Shown here one piece after another: positions 52,025 to 61,027 of a stretch of 64,000 bases of DNA. A model generated the notes under the pieces. The model ran no database searches. It saw only the letters and a program-made list of their open reading frames with translations, and was not told the DNA's origin. Both the position numbers and the translations under genes were made by a program. Position 1 is the first letter of the stretch. The number at the start of each line of letters is the position of its first letter. The DNA is from Devosia sp. Leaf420. GTDB taxonomy: Bacteria; Pseudomonadota; Alphaproteobacteria; Rhizobiales; Devosiaceae. The stretch is from NCBI RefSeq assembly GCF_001425445.1, contig NZ_LMQU01000009.1:17817-81816 (forward strand). Reading direction: 5' to 3'.

Positions 52025-53668
52025 GTGTCGTCCGCTGCTTTGCCCGAACTTGACCCCTCCTTCTTTGAGCCTGCGCAGACCGCTCGCGCCTGGCCGTTTG
52101 AAGAAGCGCGCAAGATCGTCAAACGGCTCGAAAAGTCGGGCAAGGGCGAAGCCTTGTTTGAAACCGGCTATGGTCCTTCGGGCCTGCCTCATATCGGCAC
52201 GTTCGGCGAAGTGGCGCGCACCACGATGGTGCGTACGGCCTTTCGCCTGTTGACGCGCGACCAGATTCCGACGCGGCTCCTGTGCTTTTCCGACGATCTC
52301 GACGGCATGCGCAAGATCCCGGACACTGTCCCTTCCAAGGAAGCGATGGAGCCGCATCTGCAAAAGCCGTTGACCTCGGTGCCGGACCCGTGGACCAACG
52401 AATATGAAAGCTTTGGCCACCACAACAACGCCATGCTGCGCCGCTTCCTCGACACCTTTGGGTTCGATTACGAATTTGCGAGCGCGACCGACTATTATCG
52501 GTCCGGCCAGTTCGACCCCGTATTGCGCCTCGCGGCCGAGCGCTATCAGGCGATCATGGATGTGATGCTGCCGACCCTCGGCGCCGAGCGTCAGGCCACC
52601 TATTCGCCATTCCTGCCGATCTCGCCGATTTCGGGCCGCGTGCTTTACGTGCCGATGAAGGAAGTGAACGCCAAGGACGGCACCGTGACCTTCGCGGACG
52701 AAGACGGCCGCGACACCACGGTTCCGGTCACAGGCGGCCACGTCAAGCTGCAGTGGAAGCCTGACTTCGGCATGCGCTGGGCCGCGCTCGGCGTCGACTT
52801 TGAAATGTTCGGCAAGGATCACCAGACAAATCAGCATATCTACGACAAGATCTGCGCGATCCTCGGCGGCACTCCGCCCGAGCACTATGTTTACGAGCTC
52901 TTCCTCGATGCTGAAGGACAAAAAATCTCGAAATCGAAGGGCAATGGCCTGACGATCGACGAATGGCTGACCTATGCGCCGACGGAGAGCCTTGGGCTCT
53001 ACATGTTCCAGAAGCCGCGCGTCGCCAAGCGTCTGCATTTCGATGTCATCCCGCGCGCGGTCGACGAATATTTCGCCCATGTCGCCTCTTATGAGAAGCA
53101 GGAAGCGGCAGCACGGCTCGAAAACCCGGCCTTCCATGTCCACTACGGCAATGTGCCCAAGGTCGACATGCCGATCACTTTCGCGCTGCTGCTTAACCTC
53201 GCAACGGCGTCGAACCCGGAAACGCCCGAAGTCATGTGGGGCTATATTTCGGCCTATGCGCCGGGGATTTCGGCCAAGACCCATCCGCATCTCGATGCGC
53301 TGGTCGGCTACGCCATGCGCTACTTCCGCGATTTCGTGAAAAAGACCTATCGGGCACCGGACGATGTCGAACGGGCCGCGCTCGAAGGGCTTTCCGCTGC
53401 GTTCGCAGCGCTGCCCGCCGATGCCGATAACGAAACGATCCAGAATGCGGCGCTCGATGTCGCGCGCAATATCGAGCGCTATCAGGATCACACCAAGAAG
53501 GGTCCGACCGGCGGCCCCGGCGTTTCCGGCGAGTTCTTCCAGATGCTCTATCAGGTGCTGATCGGGCAGGAACGCGGCCCGCGCTTCGGCTCGTTTGCGG
53601 CGCTCTACGGGATCGAAAATACGCGAAAGCTGATCGACAAAGCGCTGGCCGGCGAGCTGCTGAACTAG
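52025..53668 (+). CDS. lysS: Class I lysyl-tRNA synthetase
   Basis: 547 residues with a GTG start after GAAAGG. The Rossmann domain has HIGH-type P55HIG58 and the KMSKS loop K300ISKS304, so this is the archaeal-type class I enzyme and not class II LysS; that form is usual in Alphaproteobacteria. [16 protein letters not shown] and the C-terminal helical domain are family-typical. It charges tRNA-Lys. Upstream in-frame starts would add residues without family character. Confidence 0.94.
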   Translation: MSSAALPELDPSFFEPAQTARAWPFEEARKIVKRLEKSGKGEALFETGYGPSGLPHIGTFGEVARTTMVRTAFRLLTRDQIPTRLLCFSDDLDGMRKIPDTVPSKEAMEPHLQKPLTSVPDPWTNEYESFGHHNNAMLRRFLDTFGFDYEFASATDYYRSGQFDPVLRLAAERYQAIMDVMLPTLGAERQATYSPFLPISPISGRVLYVPMKEVNAKDGTVTFADEDGRDTTVPVTGGHVKLQWKPDFGMRWAALGVDFEMFGKDHQTNQHIYDKICAILGGTPPEHYVYELFLDAEGQKISKSKGNGLTIDEWLTYAPTESLGLYMFQKPRVAKRLHFDVIPRAVDEYFAHVASYEKQEAAARLENPAFHVHYGNVPKVDMPITFALLLNLATASNPETPEVMWGYISAYAPGISAKTHPHLDALVGYAMRYFRDFVKKTYRAPDDVERAALEGLSAAFAALPADADNETIQNAALDVARNIERYQDHTKKGPTGGPGVSGEFFQMLYQVLIGQERGPRFGSFAALYGIENTRKLIDKALAGELLN

Positions 53669-53673
53669 CGCTC

Positions 53674-53713
53674 CATCCCCTCCCTTCCTCCCCCGCGATG
53701 GGGAGGGAGTGGG
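53674..53713. repeat. Palindromic repeat after lysS
   Basis: A CCCTCCCTTCCTCCCC arm faces GGGGAGGGAGTGGG across CGCGAT. It sits between the convergent lysS and acetyltransferase genes. Composition is like the other dispersed palindromes in the window but the sequence differs. There is no T-run. Confidence 0.5.
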
Positions 53714-53733
53714 CATGCCTCACAACCCAGCCG

Positions 53734-54210
53734 CTACCCCAAAACTTTCCTGAAAAACACCACGCGCTGCGTTTCGGCAAAGCCCAGCGCGGCATGCATC
53801 GCAAGGCTTGCTGCATTCTCGGGCGCTGCATCTGAAGCAAATTCAGTGCAGCCTTGGGCGCGGCTCCAGCCTTCGACGGCGGCAATAAGCGCACGCGCCA
53901 CGCCTTTGCCGCGCGCCTCCGGCACAACGAAAATCCCTTCGAGAAACGCTACCGGCGAAGTCTTGCAGCCGTTGACGTAGTCGCGCCGCAGCGCGGCCTC
54001 GGCAAAACCGAGCGCCGCGCCATCCGCACCTCGTGCGATCAGGTTGATCGTCTCGCCGGGATCTTTGAGCAGTTCAGCAATCTCGGCCGCGTGTTCACCA
54101 TTGCCACCACTGGGCCAAAGCGCCGTGCGCATGGATGTCCAATCGCAGGCGTCACTCGGGACGGCGGGAGCGATCGTTACTGGCTGGCCCAGATGATCCG
54201 CGCGATCCAT
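53734..54210 (-). CDS. GNAT acetyltransferase closely resembling aminoglycoside 6'-N-acetyltransferases AAC(6')-I
   Basis: 158 residues. DYVNGCKTSPVAFLEGIFV (78-96) with PEARGKGVARALI, CTEFASDAAPEN (121-132), SLAMHAALGF and RVVFFRKVLG reproduce block by block the layout of AAC(6')-Ic/Ig-type enzymes, which acetylate the 6'-amino group of aminoglycosides with acetyl-CoA. The N-terminal LWPSGGNGEHAAEIAELL also matches. The true substrate in this organism is unknown. The start follows AAGGA and overlaps the S24-regulator gene by 34 bp, so both are one operon. Confidence 0.82.
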   Translation of the reverse strand: MDRADHLGQPVTIAPAVPSDACDWTSMRTALWPSGGNGEHAAEIAELLKDPGETINLIARGADGAALGFAEAALRRDYVNGCKTSPVAFLEGIFVVPEARGKGVARALIAAVEGWSRAQGCTEFASDAAPENAASLAMHAALGFAETQRVVFFRKVLG

Positions 54211-54812
54211 TCGATATCCTTCATGTTCAGTATCCGCGGATCATAGGCGGGATTCAGCGAATGAAGTTCAATCTGGTTGGCCGTCTGGCGATAGAGGATT
54301 TTGGCCATGACCTCACCCTCGCGCGTCTTGACGACGACGCGATCGCCGCGCCGCACCTGTTCGGTGGGCGAAACCACGACCCGGTCCCCCTCGCGATAAA
54401 GCGGCTCCATGCTATCGCCCTGGATTTCGAGCGCATAAATGCCGGGATCGCCCGGCGTGGGCAGGCTGACCTCGTCCCAACCCTGTCCGGCTGGAAAACC
54501 TGCGCTATCGAAAAAGCCGCCGGCCCCCGCTTGGGCCAGACCGAGCAGCGGCACCGTGCGGTAGCGGGGGGCATCCATATGCAGAAACGTGCCGCCCGCG
54601 AGAAACGAATCCATCGTCTCTCCCGTCGCTTCGAGCACTTTGGCGATGCTTTCCGTCGACGGCCAACGCTCCCGCCCGTCCTTGCTCACGCGCTTCGAGA
54701 CATTGAATGCCGTGGCGTCGAGCCCCGCCAATTTGGCGAGCGCCGACACCGATAGGCCATTTCTTTGCGCCACAGCGTCGATACCGTCCCAGAGGGCCCG
54801 ATGTGAAAGCAT
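54177..54812 (-). CDS. XRE-like helix-turn-helix regulator with S24 (LexA/CI-type) peptidase domain
   Basis: 211 residues. An HTH (about 10-65: GLSVSALAKLAGLDATAFN) is joined to an S24 domain (about 85-205). Ser134 in GDSMEP and Lys171 in EVMAKIL form the catalytic dyad, and Ala-Gly bonds at 95-98 could be the self-cleavage site. Such repressors are inactivated by RecA filaments or act without cleavage. No phage genes are present, so this looks like a resident regulator. It precedes and overlaps the acetyltransferase. Confidence 0.85.
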   Translation of the reverse strand: MLSHRALWDGIDAVAQRNGLSVSALAKLAGLDATAFNVSKRVSKDGRERWPSTESIAKVLEATGETMDSFLAGGTFLHMDAPRYRTVPLLGLAQAGAGGFFDSAGFPAGQGWDEVSLPTPGDPGIYALEIQGDSMEPLYREGDRVVVSPTEQVRRGDRVVVKTREGEVMAKILYRQTANQIELHSLNPAYDPRILNMKDIEWIARIIWASQ

Positions 54813-54852
54813 GTCACAGCCGTAAAAAGGAGTTCGATTATAGACAAGGAAA

Positions 54853-54862
54853 TTAGTCCTAA
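54853..54862. promoter_or_regulatory. Short dyad TTAGTCCTAA upstream of the S24 regulator
   Basis: TTAG-TC-CTAA lies 40 bp before the regulator start codon. It is placed well for an autoregulatory operator but is short and occurs once, so support is weak. It does not match the alphaproteobacterial LexA box GTTC-N7-GTTC. Confidence 0.3.
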
Positions 54863-54938
54863 ACTAGCCCTCTCAACTGGCCCTGTAAAGAGCCGATGCG
54901 CGCTTGCCGATCCGCTGCGCCTTGTCTAGTTTCGCGCC

Positions 54939-55295
54939 ATGTCGACACCCGAACTGATCTATAAAATCACCACGCCCGCTGCTTTTGCCCCAGCCCGCGC
55001 TTCCGGCAATTTTGCCGGAATGCCGATCGATGCTGCAGACGGCTACATGCATTTTTCGACGGCGAGCCAACTCTCGGAAACGCTACGGCTGCATTTTGCC
55101 GGCCAATCGTGTTTGCTGCTCCTAGCGGTCAAAACGGTGGATCTGGGCGATAGGCTCGTCTGGGAACCTTCGCGCGGTGGCGAACTCTTTCCGCATCTTT
55201 ATGGTGGGCCGCTCGACATCGCCGATATCCTCTGGGAAGAGCAGATCAGCGTTGCTGCGGACGGTTCGTGTCATTTGCCGGCCGGTGTCCAATGA
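54939..55295 (+). CDS. DUF952-family protein
   Basis: 118 residues. YKITTPAAFAPARASG, GYMHFSTASQLSETLRLHFAGQ and LVWEPSRGGELFPHLYGG are the full DUF952 signature, with conserved His, Glu, Arg and His. Function is unknown; a glutathione transferase- or ADP-ribosyl-related role has been only speculated for the family. Its stop overlaps the pyrD start (ATGA). Confidence 0.88.
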   Translation: MSTPELIYKITTPAAFAPARASGNFAGMPIDAADGYMHFSTASQLSETLRLHFAGQSCLLLLAVKTVDLGDRLVWEPSRGGELFPHLYGGPLDIADILWEEQISVAADGSCHLPAGVQ

Positions 55296-56395
55296 TCTTC
55301 TCCGCCTTCTCGCCACTGCTGCGCAATGCCGGTTTGGCCAATCTGACGCGCGACGCGCTGTTGCGCATGGACCCGGAAACCGCGCATGGCGCGACGATCA
55401 CGGCGCTCCGCATGGGTCTTGCGCCGACGCAGGAGCGGCCCGATCCGGCGGAGCTCGCGACCAGCCTCTGCGGTCTCGACCTCAAGAACCCGATCGGCAT
55501 GGCAGCCGGCTTTGACAAGAACGCCGAAGTGCCGCGCCCATTGGCGCTGATGGGTTTCGGCATGGTCGAGATCGGCACGGTCACGCCGCGCCCGCAGGCC
55601 GGCAATCCAAAACCCCGCCTCTTCCGCATTCCGGAAGCCGAAGGCGTCGTCAATCGCATGGGCTTTAACAATGAAGGCCATGAAGCCGCGTTCGAGCGCC
55701 TGAAAGGCCTTCGCGTCCCCGCAGCGCTCGGGGTCAATATCGGCGCCAACAAGGACAGCGAGGATTTCGTCGCCGACTATGTCGCGGGCGTCAAACGCTT
55801 TGCCGATCTCGCCGATTATCTGACGGTCAATATTTCCTCGCCCAACACGCCGGGTCTGCGCAATCTCCAGGCCGATGAGGCCCTGACGCGGCTGCTCGAT
55901 GCTGTGCTTAATGCGCGCGCCAAGGCCAAGACCCGCGTGCCCACGCTTCTCAAGATCGCGCCCGACCTCGACGAAGCGGCGATGGATGCCATTGCGCGCG
56001 TCATCGGCGCGACCGATCTCGATGGCCTGATCGTGTCCAACACCACCATTTCGCGCGATCCGGTCGCTGGCCTCGAAAATGCCGATGAGATGGGCGGCCT
56101 CTCGGGCAAACCGCTCTTCACCCTCTCGACCCAGCGCCTCGCCCAGATGCGCCAGCGCGTCGGGGCGCTGCCGATTGTCGGCGTCGGCGGCATCCATTCG
56201 CCGCAGACGGCGCTCGCCAAGTTCGAAGCTGGCGCCAATGCCATCCAGCTTTATTCGGCATTGGTCTTTGGTGGTCTCGATCTCCTGGAGCGCATCAAGG
56301 CAGGTCTTGTCACGAGCGTGCGCGCCTCGGGCAAGAAAAACATCACTGATCTTGTTGGCACCAAGACCGATGCCTGGGCCCGCGGCGAGGCTTAA
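55292..56395 (+). CDS. pyrD: Dihydroorotate dehydrogenase, class 2 (quinone-linked)
   Basis: 367 residues. The N-terminal helical extension of the membrane-associated class 2 enzyme is present (1-40), then KNPIGMAAGFDKNAE, GTVTPRPQAGNPKPRLFR, catalytic Ser in NISSPNTPGLRNLQ, LLKIAPDL, VSNTTISR and GVGGIHS. It oxidises dihydroorotate to orotate and passes electrons to quinone. Start coupled to DUF952. Confidence 0.96.
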   Translation: MIFSAFSPLLRNAGLANLTRDALLRMDPETAHGATITALRMGLAPTQERPDPAELATSLCGLDLKNPIGMAAGFDKNAEVPRPLALMGFGMVEIGTVTPRPQAGNPKPRLFRIPEAEGVVNRMGFNNEGHEAAFERLKGLRVPAALGVNIGANKDSEDFVADYVAGVKRFADLADYLTVNISSPNTPGLRNLQADEALTRLLDAVLNARAKAKTRVPTLLKIAPDLDEAAMDAIARVIGATDLDGLIVSNTTISRDPVAGLENADEMGGLSGKPLFTLSTQRLAQMRQRVGALPIVGVGGIHSPQTALAKFEAGANAIQLYSALVFGGLDLLERIKAGLVTSVRASGKKNITDLVGTKTDAWARGEA

Positions 56396-56592
56396 GAACT
56401 GACGCCAGAGCAGATCCGCGCCGCTTGTGCTTCCACATCGCGCGGATCGAGCGTCACCGTCAGGTCCTGCCGGAAAATGTCCTCCGAGATGATCCCCACG
56501 CATTCGCGAAAGGGGCTCGGCTTGAGCACTACGGCGCATGCAACGATTGCCGCTCCCGCGACGACGGCGAGCGCAATCGGCCAGGTCTTCAC
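56392..56592 (-). CDS. Small single-helix membrane or exported protein
   Basis: 66 residues from a GTG at 56592. A hydrophobic helix (about 4-22, ALAVVAGAAIVACAVVL) is followed by a short polar domain with two cysteines (RECVGI, ARICSG), perhaps disulfide-bonded outside the membrane. Start overlaps the stop of the kinase gene (GTGA), so it is the last gene of a three-gene overlapping operon. No family recognised. Confidence 0.6.
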   Translation of the reverse strand: MKTWPIALAVVAGAAIVACAVVLKPSPFRECVGIISEDIFRQDLTVTLDPRDVEAQAARICSGVSS

Positions 56593-57263
56593 TGGGCGAC
56601 GTCGAGCGTGATGATCACATCTGCTCGTCCCTGCGTTTCCGTGACGCGATCATAATTGGGCAGGTCGTTCCGCTCGATATGGGCGCGGTTGCGCTCCTCG
56701 GTAAACAGCCCTTCTTCGCCATGGCGTTTCATCAACCGCGCGCGGACGAGGTCGCGCGGCACGGAGATGAACGCTGCATAATCCAGCAGCGGACGCACCG
56801 CGGCCCAATCGTCGTCGTCGAGCAACAGATAATTGCCCTCGACCACCAGCACCTTCACCTCCGGGGGAACGGTAAAGGCATCGTCGACTGTATCCTCGAT
56901 CTTTCGCGAATAACCCGGACCGCTCATGGCCTCCGTCGCCACCTTGAGCCGGCTGAGGAACTGCGCGAAGTCGCTTGCTTCGAAGGTGTGCGGCGCCCCT
57001 TTGAAATCCGTCTGGCCCATGGTTTCGAGCTTGGCGTGCTTCATATGGAAGCCATCCATGGGCACCAGCGCCGCAAGCCCCGGCTGCGCCGCATTAAGCG
57101 CCCCAACCAGATCCGCCGCCAGCGTCGATTTGCCGACGCCCGGGCCACCCGCGAGACCCAGCACTATGCGCCGGCCTTCTGCCTTATCGGCCAATTGCTG
57201 CGCAATGACCGTCAATTCGGTCAGCGCATCGATCGGGGTCAGCGTCAGCTTGCCGGAGAGCAT
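56589..57263 (-). CDS. P-loop nucleoside/sugar kinase-like protein (uridine kinase/pantothenate kinase fold)
   Basis: 224 residues. Walker A is GGPGVGKST (39-47); VPMDGFHM carries the catalytic Asp; VLVVEGNYLLLDDDDW and the lid RDLVRARLMKRHGEEGL with RNRAHIERND complete the PRK/URK fold. These proteins, called YggC or FrcK in other bacteria, include a fructose kinase in rhizobia, but specificity is not readable here. It overlaps both neighbours in its operon. Confidence 0.85.
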   Translation of the reverse strand: MLSGKLTLTPIDALTELTVIAQQLADKAEGRRIVLGLAGGPGVGKSTLAADLVGALNAAQPGLAALVPMDGFHMKHAKLETMGQTDFKGAPHTFEASDFAQFLSRLKVATEAMSGPGYSRKIEDTVDDAFTVPPEVKVLVVEGNYLLLDDDDWAAVRPLLDYAAFISVPRDLVRARLMKRHGEEGLFTEERNRAHIERNDLPNYDRVTETQGRADVIITLDVAQ

Positions 57264-57550
57264 CAGCGTGCCCGCAACAGACGCAGGACAATCCAGACCG
57301 GGATCACGATCGCGGCACCCGTTAGGATATAGGCGCCAAGCTGACGGAACACGCCGCCGCCATCGCGCAGAACATCGCGGATTGCATCAGTCGCGCCGCG
57401 CACGAGATCGGCGGCATCGAAGCCAAAGACGGTCATGAGAAAACCGACGAAAAGCGAGATCAGCAGCAGCCTGATGGCTAGCGCCATCGGCCGGTCGCCC
57501 AAAAACCGTTCGAGCCCGGAACGCGGGTCGGGGCGTAGGTCTTCTGTCAT
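57263..57550 (-). CDS. Small two-helix membrane protein (DUF6460-like)
   Basis: 95 residues. Two hydrophobic helices (about 23-45 and 70-92) flank LVRGATDAIRDVLRDGG. The pattern RFLGDRPMALAIRLLLISLFVG resembles the DUF6460 family. Function unknown. The start follows ACGGAGCG, and the stop overlaps the kinase start (TGATG). Confidence 0.6.
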   Translation of the reverse strand: MTEDLRPDPRSGLERFLGDRPMALAIRLLLISLFVGFLMTVFGFDAADLVRGATDAIRDVLRDGGGVFRQLGAYILTGAAIVIPVWIVLRLLRAR

Positions 57551-57615
57551 CGGTTCGCTCCGTTTGGCAGGTTCAAGCCCATCATATAGGCTTTAGCCCG
57601 ATTTGCAGTAGGTGC

Positions 57616-60117
57616 TTGTTGTCAACTTTCGTGCCCCCGAGCCTTCCACCTGTCATTGCCAACTGGTTTGCCAAGCGCGGTTGGTCGCCGCGTCAGCACC
57701 AGCTCGATGTGCTAGGGAGCTATCAATCGGGCGCGAGCCAGTTGCTGATCGCGCCGACCGGCGCGGGCAAGACCATGGCCGGGTTTCTCCCGAGCCTCAC
57801 CGATCTCGTCGACGGCAAGTTCGAGGGTCTCCACACCCTCTATATCTCCCCGCTTAAGGCTCTCGCCATCGACGTCCATCGCAACCTCTCCAACCCCATT
57901 ATCGAAATGGGCCTGCCTATCCGGGTCGAAGCGCGCACCGGCGACACCTCGGCGAGCAAGCGCGCCCGGCAGCGGCTGAAGCCGCCGCACATCCTGCTCA
58001 CCACGCCCGAGCAATTGGCGCTGCTCATTTCCCATCCCCATGCCGAATTGATGTTTGGCACACTCCGCCGCGTCGTTCTCGACGAACTCCATGCGCTCGT
58101 GACCAATAAGCGCGGCGATCTCCTGTCGCTCGGGCTAGCCCGGCTTGCGCGCCTCGCGCCCGAAATGCGGGTGACGGCCCTCTCGGCCACCATTGCCCGC
58201 CCCGATCTCCTCCGCGATTGGATCGCCGAACCCGTCCCCAACCGACACACCGATCTCCTCCGCATGACCGGTGGCGCGCCGCCCGAACTTGCCATTCTAG
58301 AAACCGAGCAGCGCCTCCCCTGGGCCGGGCATTCGGCGGGCTATGCCCACCACGATCTCTACGAGACCATCAAGGCCCACAAGACGACGCTCCTCTTCGT
58401 CAATACGCGCTCCCAGGCCGAGATGCTGTTCCAGGGTCTTTGGGATATCAACGATGACATGCTGCCCATCGCGCTGCACCACGGTTCGCTGTCGGTCGAG
58501 CAGCGCCGCAAAGTCGAAGCAGCCATGTCCGAAGGCAAATTGAAAGCCGTCGTTTGTACCTCGACGCTCGATCTCGGCATTGATTGGGGCGATGTCGATC
58601 TCGTCATCCAGATCGGCGCGCCAAAAGGCTCCTCGCGCATGTTGCAGCGCATCGGCCGCGCCAATCACCGGCTCGACGATCCCTCCCGCGCGCTTCTCGT
58701 GCCGTCCAACCGCTTCGAGGTGCTTGAATGTGAAGCGGCCGTCGAAGCGGTTTCGGAGGGCCATCAGGACAGCGAGGACCCGCATCCCGGCGCCTATGAC
58801 GTCCTCGCCCAGCACGTTCTCGGCATGGCCTGCGCCGAGCCCTTCTTTGCCGATGATCTCTATGCCGAAGTGATCCGCGCCTGGCCCTATCGCGATCTCG
58901 AGCGCAAAAAGTTCGATCGCATCCTCGATTTCGTCGCGACCGGCGGCTATGCCCTGCGCGCCTATGAGCGCTATGCCCGCCTGCGCCAGAACGAGGACGG
59001 GCGCTGGCGCCTGTCGCATCCATCCGTCGCCCAGCAATACCGGCTCAATATCGGCACCATCATCGAAGAGCCCATGGTCCGCGTGCGCCTCATTCGCTCC
59101 AAGGAGCAAAAGCGTGGGCGGACGACCGGCCCGATCGGCTCAGGCGGTCGCGTGCTCGGGGAAATGGAAGAGTACTTTTTCGGCCAGCTTGTCCCCGGCG
59201 ACACTTTCGTCTTTGGCGGCGAGATCGTCGCCTTCGAGGGCATCAAGGACAACGAGGCCTTCGTTTCCCGCGCCTTTGCCAAGGACCCCAAGGTGCCGTC
59301 TTATTCCGGCGGCCGCTTCCCGCTCTCGACCTATCTCGCGGAGCGCGTTCGCCGCATCATGGATACGCCCGACGAGTGGGATAAACTCCCCAATCAGGTG
59401 AGTGACTGGCTGCGCCTGCAGCGCGATTTTTCGGTCTTGCCGCGGCGCGATAGCCTACTCGTTGAAACCTTTCCGCGCGGCTCCAATCATTTCCTCGTCT
59501 GCTATCCCTTCGAGGGGCGTTTGGCGCACCAGACGCTCGGTATGCTGCTAACCCGGCGGCTCGAACGCATGCGTGCCCGCCCGCTCGGCTTCGTCGCTTC
59601 CGAATACTCCTTGGGCATCTGGGGGCTCGGTGATCTCTCGGCGCTGATCCGCACCGATCGTCTCTCGCTCGACGAACTTTTCGACGAGGACATGCTCGGC
59701 GACGATCTCGAATCCTGGCTCGATGAATCCGCGCTCATGAAGCGGACCTTCCGCAACTGCGCCATCATTTCCGGCCTCATCGAGCGCCGCCATCCGGGAA
59801 AGGAAAAGTCCGGCCGCCAAATCACCATGAGTTCGGACATCATCTACGACGTGCTCTATCAGCACGAGCCGGACCATATCCTGATCGAAGCCACCCGCCG
59901 CGACGCCGCCCGTGGTCTCCTCGATATCGAGCGCCTGGGCCAGATGCTGGCGCGCATCAAATCCCATATCGTCCATAAGCCGCTCACGCAGATTTCACCG
60001 CTCGCGGTGCCCATCATGCTCGATATCGGCAAGGAACCCATTTTCGGAGAAGCCCGCGAATCGGCTATGGCAGACGCAGCAGAAGAACTCCTGCGCGAGG
60101 CCGTCGGCGAGATTTGA
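57616..60117 (+). CDS. Ligase-associated DEXH-box DNA helicase (Lhr-like)
   Basis: 833 residues. Superfamily 2 motifs in order: Q-like SPRQHQ, Walker A APTGAGKT, Ia PLKALAIDV, TTPEQLALL, DEXH box DELH, SAT, then VNTRSQAEMLFQ, TSTLDLGIDWGDVDLVIQIG and QRIGRANHR. The C-terminal Lhr-core region (about 430-830) follows. In many Alphaproteobacteria it is encoded with PdeM and an ATP-dependent DNA ligase. Here PdeM follows but no ligase is in the window. The TTG start at 57616 is uncertain; a GTG five codons later is possible. Confidence 0.9.
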   Translation: MLSTFVPPSLPPVIANWFAKRGWSPRQHQLDVLGSYQSGASQLLIAPTGAGKTMAGFLPSLTDLVDGKFEGLHTLYISPLKALAIDVHRNLSNPIIEMGLPIRVEARTGDTSASKRARQRLKPPHILLTTPEQLALLISHPHAELMFGTLRRVVLDELHALVTNKRGDLLSLGLARLARLAPEMRVTALSATIARPDLLRDWIAEPVPNRHTDLLRMTGGAPPELAILETEQRLPWAGHSAGYAHHDLYETIKAHKTTLLFVNTRSQAEMLFQGLWDINDDMLPIALHHGSLSVEQRRKVEAAMSEGKLKAVVCTSTLDLGIDWGDVDLVIQIGAPKGSSRMLQRIGRANHRLDDPSRALLVPSNRFEVLECEAAVEAVSEGHQDSEDPHPGAYDVLAQHVLGMACAEPFFADDLYAEVIRAWPYRDLERKKFDRILDFVATGGYALRAYERYARLRQNEDGRWRLSHPSVAQQYRLNIGTIIEEPMVRVRLIRSKEQKRGRTTGPIGSGGRVLGEMEEYFFGQLVPGDTFVFGGEIVAFEGIKDNEAFVSRAFAKDPKVPSYSGGRFPLSTYLAERVRRIMDTPDEWDKLPNQVSDWLRLQRDFSVLPRRDSLLVETFPRGSNHFLVCYPFEGRLAHQTLGMLLTRRLERMRARPLGFVASEYSLGIWGLGDLSALIRTDRLSLDELFDEDMLGDDLESWLDESALMKRTFRNCAIISGLIERRHPGKEKSGRQITMSSDIIYDVLYQHEPDHILIEATRRDAARGLLDIERLGQMLARIKSHIVHKPLTQISPLAVPIMLDIGKEPIFGEARESAMADAAEELLREAVGEI

Positions 60118-60170
60118 GGATCGCCCCAGCGGGTCCGCCAGACCTTCCGATCGGGTGACGAAGAAACCAT

Positions 60171-60878
60171 ATGCTCAGCGCTGCCTCCGATATTTCTCCG
60201 CTGGAGTCCCCCGTGCTGCGCTTCGCCGGCCACAATTTCGAGCCTCTCCCCTCCGGCGGCCTTTATTGGCACGCGCGGCAGACCCTGCTCGTGGCCGACC
60301 TGCATTTTGAAAAAATGGCGAGCTTTGCGCGCCGCGGCCAGATGTTGCCGCCCTATGATACCGGCATGACGCTGGCGCGGCTCGAAGCCGATCTTCGCCG
60401 CACCGGCGCAAAAAAGCTGATCTCGCTCGGTGACACCTTTCACCGCGCCGATGCCAGCGCCTTGCTCGGCGCAGCCGAACGGCTTCGGCTTGATACGATC
60501 GTCGAAACCATCGAATGCACCTGGCTTTCGGGCAATCATGATCCCGCCCCCCATGTCATCGGCGGCATGTGCTGCGCCGAACTCGAACTGGACGGGCTTT
60601 CGCTGACCCATGAACCGAAGCGGGGCAAAGCGGGTCTCGTTGCTGGCCATCTTCATCCCGCGGCGCGCATCGCTGTGTCGGGCCGCACCGCCCGCAGCGC
60701 CTGCTTTGTCCACGACAACCGCCTGATGATCCTGCCGGCCTATGGCAGCTCGACCGGCGCGCTCAACATCCTCTCGCCCGCCTTTGTCGGCCTCTTGCAC
60801 TGGCCTTCGGTGGAAGTGACGATGCTGGGGCGTGACCGGACTTATCCAGTTTCGCCCAAGCGATTGGTGCGGGGCTAG
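60171..60878 (+). CDS. pdeM: Ligase-associated metallophosphoesterase PdeM
   Basis: 235 residues. Calcineurin-type dimetal motifs are complete: VADLHFEK, LGDTFH, SGNHDP, LTHEPK and AGHLHP. The family is a DNA-end-processing or nucleotide phosphoesterase partner of the Lhr-like helicase in DNA repair; its substrate is not settled. It starts 53 bp after the helicase on the same strand, in the known order. Confidence 0.9.
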   Translation: MLSAASDISPLESPVLRFAGHNFEPLPSGGLYWHARQTLLVADLHFEKMASFARRGQMLPPYDTGMTLARLEADLRRTGAKKLISLGDTFHRADASALLGAAERLRLDTIVETIECTWLSGNHDPAPHVIGGMCCAELELDGLSLTHEPKRGKAGLVAGHLHPAARIAVSGRTARSACFVHDNRLMILPAYGSSTGALNILSPAFVGLLHWPSVEVTMLGRDRTYPVSPKRLVRG

Positions 60879-60888
60879 GATCGGATTT

Positions 60889-61013
60889 TCCCCCTCACCG
60901 ACCCGGCTCTGCCGGGCCACCTCTCCCCGAGGGGGAGAGGAATAAAGGGGGCCGCAGTACATTCTTCTCCCTCTCGGGGAGAAGGTGGCGCGCAGCGCCG
61001 GATGAGGGGGGAA
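60889..61013. repeat. Palindromic intergenic repeat, family A, inverted pair
   Basis: The left unit starts CCCCCTCACC, has CGGC-TCTG-CCGG and CACCTCTCCCCGAGG. The right unit is the reverse orientation: CTCTCGGGGAGAAGGTGGCG, GCGC-AGC-GCGC-like stem and GATGAGGGGGG. Together they span 125 bp between convergent pdeM and the TIGR02186-type gene. The single copy at 122-165 has the same motif order. Confidence 0.7.
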
Positions 61014-61027
61014 GCCGTCGAGGGCGG

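Noticed and set aside
54177-54812. Prophage suggested by a CI/LexA-like S24 repressor
   Set aside because: All neighbours are ordinary chromosomal genes, and no phage structural, integrase or lysis genes are seen.
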